From the NCBI GenBank assembly GCA_028095005.1, contig CM051460.1, positions 19,639,501 through 19,703,500 on the forward strand: DNA of 64,000 nucleotides, given 5' to 3'. The notes below the pieces were generated by a model, which was not told the DNA's origin, searched no databases, and worked only from the letters and a program-made list of their open reading frames with translations. The translations under genes were made by a program, and so were the position numbers. How positions within the stretch are numbered: the stretch's first letter is position 1; the number at the start of each line of letters is the position of its first letter. Of the stretch, positions 1 through 11,810 are shown piece after piece. The stretch is from Rhynchospora pubera. Taxonomy: Eukaryota; Streptophyta; Magnoliopsida; Poales; Cyperaceae.

Positions 1-1252
1 TATGGTTTTGGTTGGCATTGCATGGTTTTTATATACACATGAAGTTCTACAATATGCTGTGAGCTTGTACGCCTTTAAATTTTCTCAGAAATTTTGCCTC
101 GTTGATATGATTTAAACCAATTTTTGTAGATACGGAACTAATAGGATTTTATTTCATAATCAATTGTATTATGGGATGCAAATCAATAATTGGTGCTTCT
201 CTTTATTTCAGTGGTTTCTTCGGGTTCTCTTAATATGGATAGGCTTGTGATAAACGATAGAAAAAGGTCGTATATTAAGTTGAATGTGAGGTTGTTTAAG
301 CTACGAATTGGTTAAATCGGCAGACATTTTATTGGTAGTATGTGTTTACTTTGATTGTACTTTTGGTCTAATGCAAGTGCTCGATCATTTATTTTTCAAC
401 ATCAGCTTCTTGAATCCTTCTGTTTTCTGACCTAACGGACTTGGTTTTCTCTTTCTAATCTTTTATTTCTCAAAGTCTTTCTGTATGCTTTACCGTTTCA
501 AGTCATCGTGTAATCCTTAACAGTGGAGAAATTTGTTCGGTAAAGGTTATGCTTAAAATACAGTGTTACTGCTGATAAGCCAATGTTCGCCAATAATGCT
601 TGGTCAGGAAGCAGCAGCACAACTTCCCAATCTATAAACCATTTAGATTCCATCGATAATCAATATCTTGACATCTTGAAAAGATGCAACGTTACTACGC
701 TACAAAGAGAGAAAAAATGCCACAGCTTGGGAGGAGACGTTTTACTTTACTTTCTAAAATGTGCTTCCATGAAATCCTTTGATCGGCTTCTAGGCAAATA
801 CGTTAATCTCCTTGGCCCAGCCTTTCCGATAAGGCAATAACGAAATGATGATAATCCGAACTGAACCCGTCTATATTCTTAGTCATCATATCCTTGATTT
901 CCCCTGTTCTCTCTTTTATTTCTCGTTTTTTAGAATTATATATAAGAGTGCTCTCCTTGACTCTCTCCCATTTTTAGCTATCGTTTTTTTCTCTGATTTT
1001 TATTTGGAAAAACTTTTTAATTTTAGCTTCTCGATTGCCAAGTTGCGTTTTGACTTGTAGTGTTGTCCTCTTTTAGCTAGGCTATTCCTCTCTGCATGAC
1101 CTCTTTTTAAAGTTCTGATGACTCTTTGTTATATTTATTTATTTATTTTTGGAAAACTTGCTCTCAGGCTAAATCTCATATAGCTCGCAGAGAATAAGAT
1201 ATCATCATTTTATTCATTTGTATGGTACCCATTACATTCTCTTATCGAGGAA
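1..1252. other. Gene-free upstream region of the AAA-ATPase gene
   Basis: AT-rich sequence with no convincing gene. Two short open frames (583-840 and 845-1060) are low in complexity, have no recognisable domain and no splice partners. The last few hundred bases should hold the promoter and 5' untranslated region of the gene starting at 1253. I could not pick one TATA box with confidence among many T/A-rich candidates. Confidence 0.6.
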
Positions 1253-2647
1253 ATGGTACTTCTGTTCCTGATTGTTCTCTCTCTTCTTTCCATCATTATC
1301 TTTCTCCAATGGGGTATATATTCACGCCACGACCTCCTCCATTGCATCCGCCAGTTGATGAGTGATTGCCTCCAGGAATACCAGTACTTCACGATACCGA
1401 GGTACCACTCAAATTCTCAAGAGAACCTTTTGTTTTGCAAGGTGGCAGACTACATCGCCTCTCTTTCAAACTTGGAGGAATCTGACACAGCATCTATCTT
1501 CTCTGGAGGTTGCAGCACCAATGAATTCTACCTCCAACCGGGTCCTGGCGAGACTGTCCATGATTCTTTCCTCGGTGCCCAGGTCACATGGACCAAGCCA
1601 TCTGATGGCCACGATCGCTTTGTTCTCCGCATCAAGAGTGAAGATCGGGTTCGTATTCTCCGACCATATATCTTGCATGTCAAGTCCGAAGCAAGTAAAG
1701 ATAAATCGAACTATCGCGAGCCTTGTCTGTTCACGCACACAAGCAACAACGGTGAAACTAGATGGATCTCAGTGCCATTCGCTCATCCAGCAACATTTGA
1801 TACTTTGGTGATTGATCCAGTTCTAAAAAAGAGGGTTTACTCTGACTTGGAGAGTTTCACAAAAAACCGTTCAAACTACCATCGTCTAGGACAAGTGTGG
1901 AACCGTAGTTATTTAATCTACGGCTGGCCTGGTACTGGTAAATCTTCTTTAGCAGTTGCTATGGCAAAGGCTCTCCGTTTTGACATCCGCATCATTGACA
2001 TGGCCCGTTGCAGTATAGACATCCTAGAGAGACTCCTTTTACACACCAGGCCACGCTCTCTCATCCTTTTGGAAAACCTCGATCTTTACCTGAACAAGAA
2101 CTCTGCCCCAGGAAATACAAGCATCAATTCCATAATGAATCGGGTAAAGTCATACTGTGGTGATGAGAGGGTCATGGTGTTCACCATGACAGGAGGAGAA
2201 GACTTGGTTAACCATACGGTGGTCCCGTTGTTTAGGTTTGACGTGAACATATATCTGCCCATGTGCGACTTTAATGCATTTAAGGTACTTGCAGAAAGAT
2301 ACCTTGCAGTCAAAGAGCACGACTTGTTCCAGGTCATCGAAGAAGAATTTGAGAGTGGAATGCAAATCAGCCATGCGAGTGTGGGTGAGATAATGCTTGC
2401 CAACAGACAGTCCACAACAAGAACAGTTGAACTTATACTAGAAGCCATGAAACCGCCTATGGCTAACAATGCGAGCTCCAGTAGCAATGGGTCAGTCTCT
2501 ATTGGAAAGGGTGGTGATGGTAATGGTGCTGATAAGCAGGCTATTATTGCAAATGGGAGAGCCTCGAAGGACAAGATTGTGAATCTTACAACAAAGATTT
2601 GTCGACTGTCAAACGTTGGGGGTCTTAAGAAGATGTTGAAGGAATGA
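1253..2647 (+). CDS. AAA-ATPase of the plant BCS1-like family (At2g46620-like), catalytic motifs altered
   Basis: Intronless frame of 464 residues, close to the usual length for this plant family. Seen: an N-terminal hydrophobic segment (about residues 2-19), an AAA-associated region (about 25-140), Walker A GWPGTGKS at 224-231, then a Walker B-like LILLENLD at 270-277. Family members (mitochondrial-BCS1-like AAA proteins of plant membranes) normally keep an acidic pair ED in Walker B, an asparagine in sensor 1 and an RPGR motif. Here the pair reads EN, sensor 1 reads VFTMTGG (308-314) and the RPGR region reads VVPLFRFD (323-330). The frame is otherwise uninterrupted, so it looks like an expressed gene, perhaps with weak ATPase activity (inference). 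The tail after residue 402 is Ser/Asn/Gly-rich. The start was chosen because the hydrophobic anchor follows it directly, as in the family. Its function is not known to me. Confidence 0.9.
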   Translation: MVLLFLIVLSLLSIIIFLQWGIYSRHDLLHCIRQLMSDCLQEYQYFTIPRYHSNSQENLLFCKVADYIASLSNLEESDTASIFSGGCSTNEFYLQPGPGETVHDSFLGAQVTWTKPSDGHDRFVLRIKSEDRVRILRPYILHVKSEASKDKSNYREPCLFTHTSNNGETRWISVPFAHPATFDTLVIDPVLKKRVYSDLESFTKNRSNYHRLGQVWNRSYLIYGWPGTGKSSLAVAMAKALRFDIRIIDMARCSIDILERLLLHTRPRSLILLENLDLYLNKNSAPGNTSINSIMNRVKSYCGDERVMVFTMTGGEDLVNHTVVPLFRFDVNIYLPMCDFNAFKVLAERYLAVKEHDLFQVIEEEFESGMQISHASVGEIMLANRQSTTRTVELILEAMKPPMANNASSSSNGSVSIGKGGDGNGADKQAIIANGRASKDKIVNLTTKICRLSNVGGLKKMLKE

Positions 2648-2941
2648 AGAGGTCAAGGAAGCTAGCTGAGAGTTTGATTAGACCCAGACTGACAATTGGT
2701 TAAAGATGTAGCTTTTAAGTAATGACTTAAGTTTTGCTTACATATTTCTTTCATTGAAATTACCATCAGCTGTGATGATGATCATTATGCGCTCCTCACT
2801 GATTCAGTTTTTTGATAAGGAAATTCTAAATTGTCAATTTTTATTTTTATTTGAGCATGACTTGGTTTAGATCCTGCAAGATGTCATAAAGTTTCTATTT
2901 ACTGTTGAAAAAATTAAGGCACTACAAGTTAAATTGAGAAA

Positions 2942-3363
2942 GATTCCGCTACCAAAATGTTGCCCCCCAAATGCCAACATTTTGTTATTGAGTTATTTTT
3001 TAAAATTTTAAAATTCAAACATTAAATCCAAACCAATGATCTTATCTTATTTAGTTTAACGAGCTATACATTTTTATATAAGTTTTATAAATTTTGGAGT
3101 TTATTTGATACTCGATCAAGAGATAGAAAAACAAACGAACCTTGTTAACTATGATAGATTCATTCTAATACGTTTATGTTTTACGTCCTTTGATCGAGTA
3201 TCAAATAAACTCTAAAATTTTCAAAACTTACATGAAAACACATCGCTCTTTAAATTAAATAAAATCATTGGTTTGAATATAATGTTTGAATTTTAAAATT
3301 TTAAAAATTAACTAAATAGTAAAATGTTGGCATTTAGGGCAACTCAAATGTCGGTAGCGAAAC
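2942..3363. repeat. Foldback (long inverted repeat) element
   Basis: The two ends are inverted copies: CCGCTACC at the left matches GGTAGCG at the right, followed on each arm by AAATGCCAACATTTT and TTAAAATTTTAAAATTCAAAC. The arms extend over about 150 bp each around an unpaired centre near 3150. This is a foldback MITE-like element between the AAA-ATPase gene and the 3' end of the transporter gene. I could not fix a clean target duplication, so its ends are approximate. Confidence 0.7.
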
Positions 3364-3693
3364 ATTCTGAACTCCAATACAATCCACGAACGAACATTGA
3401 AATTCACGGTGATTGATGATGACCGGAACTACACTATTAAGTTAACAAACAGCATTTTGTGAAGAGAAATGCACAAAATTTCATACTAAGAAAGTAAGAA
3501 TAATTTATTTAAAAACTTAAACCAATCATGAGGTAATACAATGAATATAACTGACATCTTATCTCAGCTTCAAAACTAAATCGGCTAAATCTTCTTAACA
3601 TAGCCGACCTAAGACGAAACATCTTCCGTGCATCTTTATTATGTTCAGCGGCTTGACTGATATGTAGGCTAAGCAGATTCATACCTCCTGGTT

Positions 3694-6600
3694 TCAAGCT
3701 GTAAGAGGTTCCTCATCACCAAATTTGTCTGATGGCATCCAGTCTTGTGTTTTTAGATATTGCAGGACAAAGACAGAAACAGATCAGAGCAAATTCAATT
3801 GACAAAATTACACGAATACAAAACATTAAACATAGATTACTTACTTGGTTTCTGACTCTCAGCTACAACCATAAGTCTTCTCTGCAATACTGATGCCATA
3901 AACAAGAAAATAGAACACATGCCGAACATAATGGTAATGGGAAATGCATTTACCTTCAATCAGAACAACAAAAATATTAATTGACATAAAATGTAAATTT
4001 TTCGTAAAGATCCAGAATACTATTTTTCAAATTTGCAGCTTTTGGAGCCAACAAAGTACCTCAACTTGCATCTTTCGATAAACTAAAATCCTGGAGACAA
4101 ATGGTATTGGTGTGGCATGATTACCTGGTTCGAGTGTTTCTTTTATGTTTCTGGCATACTAGTGCCTTATAGACCAACTAAAACTGGGGCCTATGCTTAC
4201 AGCAAGGCCAGTCAGATAAGCAATGTAAGGACATTGAACTTGTATCTAACTTTAGAATGGTCAAATGCTGATCAGAATATAACTGTTACTTATGAGCAGT
4301 CTGTCGAAATTCATTGAGATGAAAACAAAAAAGAATTACTTTATAGTAGGAAAAAGATGCTTTGTATCCTTACATTGTAAAGAACAACGCAGACAAAAAT
4401 ATTAAGAGGTATCCGGAAGAAGTTCATGATAGTGCTTCGGGCCTCCTCAGGGATGTATTGAGACCTCATTTTCATTATAGACGGCCAGAAAATGCCAACA
4501 CATGCCTCAAATGTGCAGAAACCAAGAAGCTGGATTGAGCCTCCAAATGATATGCTACTTCCTTTCTCTGCTGACGAGCCCACCAAAATCTGTTCCAGAA
4601 AAGCAAACAGCTTATCTGTGTTATGTTTATATTTATATTTAAAATAAACAAACTTCCTTTTTTTATAACTGAGATTAATTATATTAAAGATCAAAAAGGG
4701 GATTATTCAATTAAATGGTCAATTTGCTTCTTTAACTAGATGAAGATATGAATGCAACAGCTAAAGTGAGGCTTATGGAGAAACGAGTTTGGACTTTGGA
4801 TGTTAATCCAATTAAAACAATGAAAAAGTTTGCAAAACTAAAGCTATCAAGACAAGAAGGTGAAACATGCATTACATTGGTCAGAACAGGGAGAAGCAGA
4901 GTCAGTGCAGAGATGATAAAAACAATCTGCATGTAGCTCTCAACCTTGGGCTTTGCACGGGCCATTAAACGGGAGGCAATTGAACTACCCAACATAGAAG
5001 AGAGCATAAAAGTGGCAAATATAAAACCATGAGGTATATCTTCATCATGTGGGCTTAATGCAGGGGTCCACAAGAAAACAAAGGTGTACATGGAGCCCTC
5101 AAAGAGCGATTGTATAGCCCCCAATAAAGCAATTTTTTCATCTGTTTTCCAAAAAATGTTCGTTAGTGGCAGTTTTAATTAAAAATCAAAGAAAGATACT
5201 AATAGGAAAAACAAAAGTATCTCAAGTAGAAAATTGCAGTCTTGATGTCATAGAAATACAGCATCAGTAAAAATACTACTTCCCATGAGCAGAAGCAATT
5301 TAGGAAATTGAAGTTTTGCTCAATAGAATAAATGCAATTCAGTTCATGCAAGGTATTTTATTGGGAAAAAAAAACATAAATGTACCAGAAGCAATGGCTT
5401 TTGCGGCAACTCTGAATTGGCCTAAAAGGTCCTTGCTTTCTGATGGGTCACCATAGTTCTCAGTCCATGAAAACATAATAATAGCCATGCCTATTGCAAG
5501 CACGCATGCTGCCGCATCAAAAGGTGCAACAGGCCCAAATCCTAAGTTGTCTGTAAGTAGATTTGCAAAAAGTCCGGAGATGATTGCCACAAGACCATTG
5601 CCAAGGAAAATAGCCTTGGAGAATATCAAGGAGAGCCACTGTGGATCAAAACTTCTCTGGAAAAAAAGAAAAACAAGAAAGCAAACATGTTAGGAAATTA
5701 TATACTAATACACTGCTTTCTTTCAATACTTGATTTGACCTGTCCTGATGGCTTATCAGGTAGGTTGGATCAGAGTTCTATGGCTCGTTTAATTGTTTTG
5801 ATAAAATGCAGGACCAAGAGATGCCTCAATATTTTAACTTAAATATGAAAAGAAGCAAGCCACTCTCGGGGAATGAGGGCAGCTTTGAGATATCTGGATA
5901 AGTACCCACAATTAGCAACAGTTATTAACTTGGAACCGCTAGAAGTTGACCACCTAAGCTTACTGAACCCGATCATATCCTGTAACCAGATCGAGGGTTC
6001 TCTAGTTCAGTTTCAAATACGAAAGGGATGAGATGATTCTAGTGACCTTGTTATGTTCTGCCACGAGCCATGATTCAAAGGCTGAAAAGAGGAGAGATGT
6101 TGCAATGCCCCCAAGAATGCGGCCAAGCATTAAAATTTTGTATTGAGGGGAATGCTTGGTGATGCAGCTCAGAATGTAGCTTACGCAGTATGTAATACAC
6201 GCCCTCCTTCGACCTCTGCATTTATTTACTGAGTTAGATTATTCATATCAATCATACTAAAAATTCATAAATCACAAGCCTCCCGATCCTAAAAATGCAC
6301 AATGAAGCCCCAGCAGGAATTCAAACCCATGTCCCCCTCTTGGGGAGCATTGTGCTAGCCGCTAGACCAAAGGTTGATTCTCTATAACTATCAGTATTGA
6401 TTAGTACATTGTTTTCAGTAATTGTTATTACATAATAAACTTCTGGTTAGAGATTTTGATACTCAAAATGGATTACCTAAAGATACTGGTGGCTGTGTCC
6501 TTCAAATCAGGAATTTGAGGTAAATAATTATCCACTTGTCAGTACATTTGCACAATACTCCATGTGCTGACTTAGCCATTATTTAAAAGAAAAAAGGACA

Positions 6601-7555
6601 ACCTAGAATTGAAATATTTATCAACAGTTGGCCAAAAATGCTGACATGGACAAATAGTCACGATATGATTTATTTACCAAAAAAAATCAGCTGAGAAACA
6701 ATTGTGCATGTTATGAAGAAATCTCACTGTTTGTCAGCCAGAGAACCAACAATGGTCCCAAATAGCATTGAAGAACCAAAACCAGCAATAAAAAGACGAC
6801 CAATATCTCCTTTATCAAAACCATATTGACTGTAGAGGTAGTACACATAGGGTCCTTGCAACCAATCACCAGCTGATATAGAAGCACAATAAAAAGCACT
6901 TAATTTAAAGCATATGTTACATAGTCAAATATTCATCTCTGTAATCAATTAATTTAATAAAGAAATGCCACATTTATCATGCTTTGAAGGCTGCAAGGTT
7001 ACTGAAGCATTAATCTGATGTCAACCATGAATATCAATTTGGCTTCATTAATCCACTCACTTTGGTTTTCAAATCGGACCCATCTCCATCAGACCTCTGT
7101 ATGAGTGTACTGTGTATGTGGAACTAAAATTCTGATACGGTTGTGTCCAGTTCAATTATCAGCTTAAATAAATCATAATGAACAGCATATATATCTATTT
7201 ATCTATTTCTTATTAAGCTCATTCCAATCTAATTTTTGCTGTCAGCATCAAAAGTACAAACCAAATCAAGACTAACTATACTATTTAACTGGATTTGATC
7301 TTATCCCAGATTAGAGCTCCACGTTTAACTATACTATTTCACCGACAGCCATGGCATAAAATTAAGAAAAATGAACAAAATTAACAATGGATCAGTGAAT
7401 GTACCCATCATGAGAGAATAAACGACGAGATAATTGTTCTTGAAGGAGGTGAAAGCAGAGGAGGTGGCGACTCGATCTTTGCTCGTCCTGCTCAGCTCCA
7501 ACACCGCCACCACAGCCGAGAGAACCCCAAAGACAATGTAATAGAACATCTCCAT
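3694..7555 (-). CDS. Major facilitator superfamily transporter, MFSD5 / molybdate-anion transporter type
   Basis: Eight exons read from GT-AG borders: 7405-7555, 6728-6872, 6047-6215, 5386-5656, 4876-5141, 4374-4589, 3845-3953, 3694-3743. They join in frame to 458 residues, the normal length of this family. The protein begins MEMFYYIVFGVLSAVVAVLE, then GDWLQGPYVYYLYSQYGF, and has about twelve hydrophobic segments. Other typical stretches are GRILGGIATSLLFSAFESWL in exon 3 and QYIPEEARSTIMNFFRIPLN in exon 6. Family knowledge: MFSD5-like proteins are membrane transporters, and the algal homologue MOT2 takes up molybdate. Substrate in plants is less certain. The C-terminus is a short acidic tail ending EEPLTA. 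Intron 3 carries a SINE-like sequence. No break is visible; the final short exon is the least certain. Confidence 0.92.
6285..6388 (-). repeat. tRNA-derived SINE-like sequence inside a transporter intron
   Basis: Read on the minus strand, TGGTCTAGCGGCTAGCAC resembles a pol III A box and GGGTTTGAATT resembles a B box, about 40 bp apart as in a tRNA gene. There is no complete tRNA cloverleaf, so it is more likely a SINE head than a tRNA gene. It differs in sequence from the SINE family at 8839, 17099 and 60172. The 3' end is not clear. Confidence 0.5.
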
Positions 7556-8831
7556 GTTCTCTCAATTTCGAATTTCGCTCTTTTCTCTCCAACTTCTCTA
7601 CTTTCTCTGTACTCTCGTTGCCTCTTTCTAGATCCGAGGTGAGAGGTGACGAGTATGAAACCAATGCCAATGCAAAGGGTAAAAAAAGAAGGGTGTTTGC
7701 TTCGAGTGCTCGTTTCACTGAATAACTCGACTATTTATGCGCTTCTTGGGGAATGGAGATTTTTGTTTATAGACCTGGTGTAAATCGTACACCAGCTACC
7801 CACGTGAACCACAATTAAATCGTATACCTAGTAAGTACCTAGGTACATATGGCACCCACGGCCGATCGCTGCAATAATATTTTTTAAAGGGAAATAAATC
7901 GTTTAAATATTTTGATTTCTTCTTTATTTTATTTTTTGCAACCTGAATATTTAAAAAACAGTTCGTTTCCAAAGTATGATATATACTGTCATCAGCAACA
8001 GCAAATAGCCATACTTATAACTTTGTGTTTTTTTTCTGGAGATGTTTTGTAACTTTTCAAGTTACTAATTTATTCATTCTTGTTAATGTTATTAAAGCCG
8101 CACATTTTCTATAAATATTCAAGTCTTTATAGTAATTTAAACGTATAAATTTAGTAAAAAGGAAAAAGTATAATTTCAAAAACAAATATGTATATAAACC
8201 ATCAGTATAATTTTTAACACTAATTTACTTAACATGATGACTGTTATGGAAAATTAGTTCTATTCGCCAATAATTAACGTCTTCAAAACATTTTTATTTT
8301 TTGATAAAACAACTTCACAATAAATTATTTTCAACTAATAAGACGTAAAGAAAAAGTATCCGGCATTTGTATTAGTTTAATCAATTCAAATTATATTTAG
8401 TTAAAAAAGCATTTCACCAATGATAAAGATAAAGTATAAACCGATGAAGAGTTATTTTGCATAACGAGAGAAGTCAGTGGTGCGTACTTTGGAGTGCATT
8501 GAATGTTCCATGTGCAGCCGACGATTTGTAATTTTTATTCCCTTATGGGCCTAATCTTCGGACGAAGCGCACTAAACTTTGTAAAGTTTAGTGCAAACTG
8601 AGAATTTATCAAATGGATTATGGTGGGTGAGATCCGGGCAGGCATAACAGCACACCCATTTATTACGGCACAGTGCAGATATGCAGCTACCCTGTGGCTA
8701 CCAGGATTGTTCGAACTATGAATCTATTGACGTGTTATTCACAAATCTAGACAATACGTAGGATTTTTAAAATATTATTATAATAGCTCAGGTTAACTAT
8801 TAATCTATTGATGTGTTATACAATAAAAAAG
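7556..8831. other. Intergenic region upstream of the transporter gene
   Basis: Holds the promoter and 5' untranslated region of the minus-strand transporter gene (about 7556-7900, pyrimidine/purine-rich) and then AT-rich sequence with no coding signal, splice-linked frame or clear repeat. I see nothing else that I can support. Confidence 0.5.
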
Positions 8832-8838
8832 TGATCAT

Positions 8839-9002
8839 GAGAACCAGCTCTTGGTCTAGTGGCAAAGAGCAATGCACCTTGACTCCTTGAGTGAAAGGTC
8901 GCAGGTTCGAAACTCGGCTGGCGGGTCTTTTCATAGACATTTAATTTAAAAATAAGTTAAATGGCTTAGACCTCCAATTTATCTTAAAAAAAAACAAAAA
9001 GA
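8839..9002 (+). mobile_element. tRNA-derived SINE, copy 1
   Basis: A box TCTTGGTCTAGTGGCAAAG and B box GCAGGTTCGAAACTCGG at tRNA spacing, followed by a non-tRNA body (CATAGACATTTAATTTAAAA) and an A-rich tail. A 7-bp repeat TGATCAT lies on both sides (8832-8838 and 9003-9009), consistent with a short target-site duplication. The body matches the copies at 17099-17233 (minus) and 60172-60317 (plus), which defines a family. Confidence 0.82.
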
Positions 9003-9032
9003 TGATCATCTTTAAAACAACTATACACCTAA

Positions 9033-9166
9033 GGCTCCGTTTGGATGCAAGAAGGAAGAAGGGAAGAAAAAAAATTATAAACAATCCAAACTCTTCACAA
9101 AGTTACACACTTTCCAATACTTCTTCTCACTTCTTCCCTTCTTCCCACACTTATTCAAACGGAGCC
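9033..9166. mobile_element. Tourist-like MITE (GGCTCCGTTTGGAT ends), 134 bp
   Basis: Terminal inverted repeats GGCTCCGTTTGGATG at the left and its complement (TTCAAACGGAGCC) at the right, flanked by TAA on both sides (9030-9032 and 9167-9169). Three-base TAA/TTA-type duplications and this end sequence fit the PIF/Harbinger (Tourist) group. The inner part is a weak hairpin with TTATAAACAATCCAAACTC. Confidence 0.85.
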
Positions 9167-9169
9167 TAA

Positions 9170-11162
9170 ATTAAATAAAAATTAGAGGTATAAAAGAAAA
9201 ACATTTTATCTAGAAGCAATGGCGGATAAATCAAGATCTGATATCTACAAAGCTCCAATTATAATTATTACATAGCAATATCAATTTTAGCTAAATTGGC
9301 CAAAAAAATCAGTATATTTCAGCTGAAATCTGGTGACTAAAACAGACTCAAAATTACCTAGTATGTAATTTAAATCACTACAAATCTCCAACATGATTTT
9401 TCTATTTTGCAGTTTTTTTGCCTGAAAGATCAATTTTGGCGTGCTAGTTTTTTATTGTTAAAGCTTGTAATTAAAAATTTTGGTGTAATTTATAGTACTA
9501 GAACGTAATAATCACAAGAATGATAGTATACAAAACTATATTAAAATTAACTATGAGAGATATGTAATCATTTGTAATATCTAAATGGTGCTTTCAGAAA
9601 AGCACCATTTAGATATTTTCCGGAGCATGCAATACAACTTACAACATAAGAAGAGATTATTGGTCGTTTTATAACCTTCAATCATTTTTATGTATTTTAC
9701 TATTTTATCCAACTAAAATTTTACCAAATAATATTATAATCTTCTGGGTAATTTAAAAAAAAATTCTTAAACAATAGTAATCTAAAAATATTATTAACCT
9801 TTTTTTCAAAATACTATTTAAGACTATATTATCTTACTATTTTAAGTATACTTATTTTCTACTATTTATTATTTTATCAAACTAGCACGTAAGTTCTCTC
9901 TGGTTGGAGAAGCCATTGAGCAATATGAGGTTTTGTCTCCATTACGCCTAACAGTGGACTCCTTGACTTGAAGTTAAATTAACACTTTTAACTATTTCTT
10001 TCTTTTCAGATCTGAAGAGCCAGTGCAGTGGTACCCACATGAGAAGAAATATTTGACATTCCGACTGGACATTATTGTGTCTTTTACTGCAGAAACCCAG
10101 CTCCATTAAATTATCTCTGTTTTCATGTTAACGCAGTGTCGGTGGCAGAATTTTGGTGTCCTTTACGGCTTTACTTCGCTGAGAGATCAGAAAATATGAT
10201 GGTTCTTGATTCTATTAACTTATTTTACTCCCATCTTTTTAGTGAAAAAACCATAAGCAAATTTACTGTTGATAAATCTTAAAGTTAAAAGAGTACCAGC
10301 AAAATAAATACAAAATCCTTCTAAATAGGAGTATTTGTTCAATCGGCTTGATTTAGAACCGAACAATTTTTTTTGTCAATTAAGTTTTTATTTAATTTAC
10401 ATAAATAGCAACCAAACCAACTGAATAATATGATCTACCAAGTGTCCAAGTATAATAAATAAAAAGTTATAAATTGAAAGTGAAAGAACTCGATCCAGAA
10501 ATTAAAGGGCACTGCGGTATGTATTTAAACGCTACCGATTTTCTAACAATTTTAATAAGATCAAAATGCTGTAGGCAGTAAAATATTTTTCGCAAAAAAA
10601 AAAAATTCAGTAGCTATCTAATAGTGCTTTATTTCAATTAGTTGTCTCATTGTTTAACCTTCGTTATTTATTTCAAATGAGATAAAATGCTAAATAGTAT
10701 TATTTATTTCTCATAACATTATTTATTTATTAAAAATCTACTCGAAGTACATAGTGGGGTAACTATATGTGGCTTGTTGGTAACTAGGTCCAAAACTAAA
10801 CCTAGTGGGGTAAGCTATATGGGCAATGAGCATAATTTCGTGTAAAATATTAGATTATTTAATTTGCCGGGTATATTAATTTAGACGCTAATTAATATGA
10901 TGTTCCTTGTTTTGTCTTCTAAGTTTATCGATATATATAATATATCGTGAATCCCACTAGTAATAGATTCTATTATATAAATACGATGAACGAAATAGAA
11001 AAGCAAATTAATGGACCTCAAGTACTTTTTCTATCTCCAAAGACACGAGAAAAAAAATTTCATGTCAACATGTCAACTGGATATATGACTTCGTTAGTAA
11101 ATAGTAATTGATTGATACATCGCACCGGGAGGCACACTTATTTTATGTCAGTGCATGTTATT
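9170..11162. other. AT-rich intergenic DNA without genes
   Basis: About 2 kb of AT-rich sequence with stops in all frames, short homopolymers and no domain-like frame. The only structure I noticed is the short perfect hairpin at 9577-9617. Confidence 0.5.
9577..9617. repeat. Short near-perfect hairpin
   Basis: ATATCTAAATGGTGCTTT is followed after CAG by its inverted copy AAAAGCACCATTTAGATAT. Arms are about 18 bp with a 3-base loop. It may be the relic of a foldback element or an excision scar. No gene depends on it nearby, so a transcription terminator role is unlikely. Confidence 0.6.
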
Positions 11163-11165
11163 TTT

Positions 11166-11323
11166 GGCTCCGTTTGAATAAGGTATGGGAAAAAGAGAAG
11201 AAAAAAAGAAGTGAGAAGAAGTATTAGGAAGTGTGTAACTTTATAAAAAGTTTGAATTGTTTATAATAAATTTATTCTCTTATTCTTTCTTCTCTTCTTC
11301 CCAAATAGAAGCCAAACGGAGCC
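11166..11323. mobile_element. Tourist-like MITE, 158 bp
   Basis: Begins GGCTCCGTTTGAATAAGG and ends CCAAACGGAGCC, flanked on both sides by TTT. It shares the inner sequence AACTTTATAAAAAGTTTGAAT with the other members of this MITE family in the window (9033, 13596, 28261, 59691). Confidence 0.78.
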
Positions 11324-11810
11324 TTTATGAAGCTGATATTATAGCCAGCTACCCAGCCGCGCGAAGTCTCTAATGAACGAGTACGCATCCTTAGCGACTA
11401 AAAAGAATTAAATAATTTATAATACAATTACATATGGGATCACAACAATTTGCTTATGCAATGTGTTTTGGAAACACAAACAAAAGTTTGAGATATTAGA
11501 GGAAACCAATCAGAATTTTTATTTATAAAAATCAAACTAAAATTACAATTTTGTTTTTATAATGAAAAACTTTCCACCACTCTTCTTATTTAGAAAAGGA
11601 ACCAACAACAGTTATACACATATATCAACAAAGCTAATTGTAAAGACGATAAAAACGCACAAAGAACACAATGATTTTTACTTGGTTCGGTACAAATTGT
11701 ACCTACATTCACGATACACACACACCATAATTTTTTATTTCTTTTCAATGATTTTTTAGTACAGAATTGACTGGGAGACATGGGAGAGAGATGTCTCCTT
11801 TATTGAAATA

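Noticed and set aside
583..1060. Two adjacent plus-strand open frames upstream of the AAA-ATPase gene
   Set aside because: No recognisable domain, low complexity, no splice partners; they fit chance frames in AT-rich promoter DNA.
2086..2574. 162-residue minus-strand frame within the AAA-ATPase gene
   Set aside because: It is the antisense shadow of the coding frame and has no domain.
8839..8930. tRNA gene
   Set aside because: A and B boxes are present but the arms do not close into a cloverleaf, and the body, tail and target duplication show a SINE.
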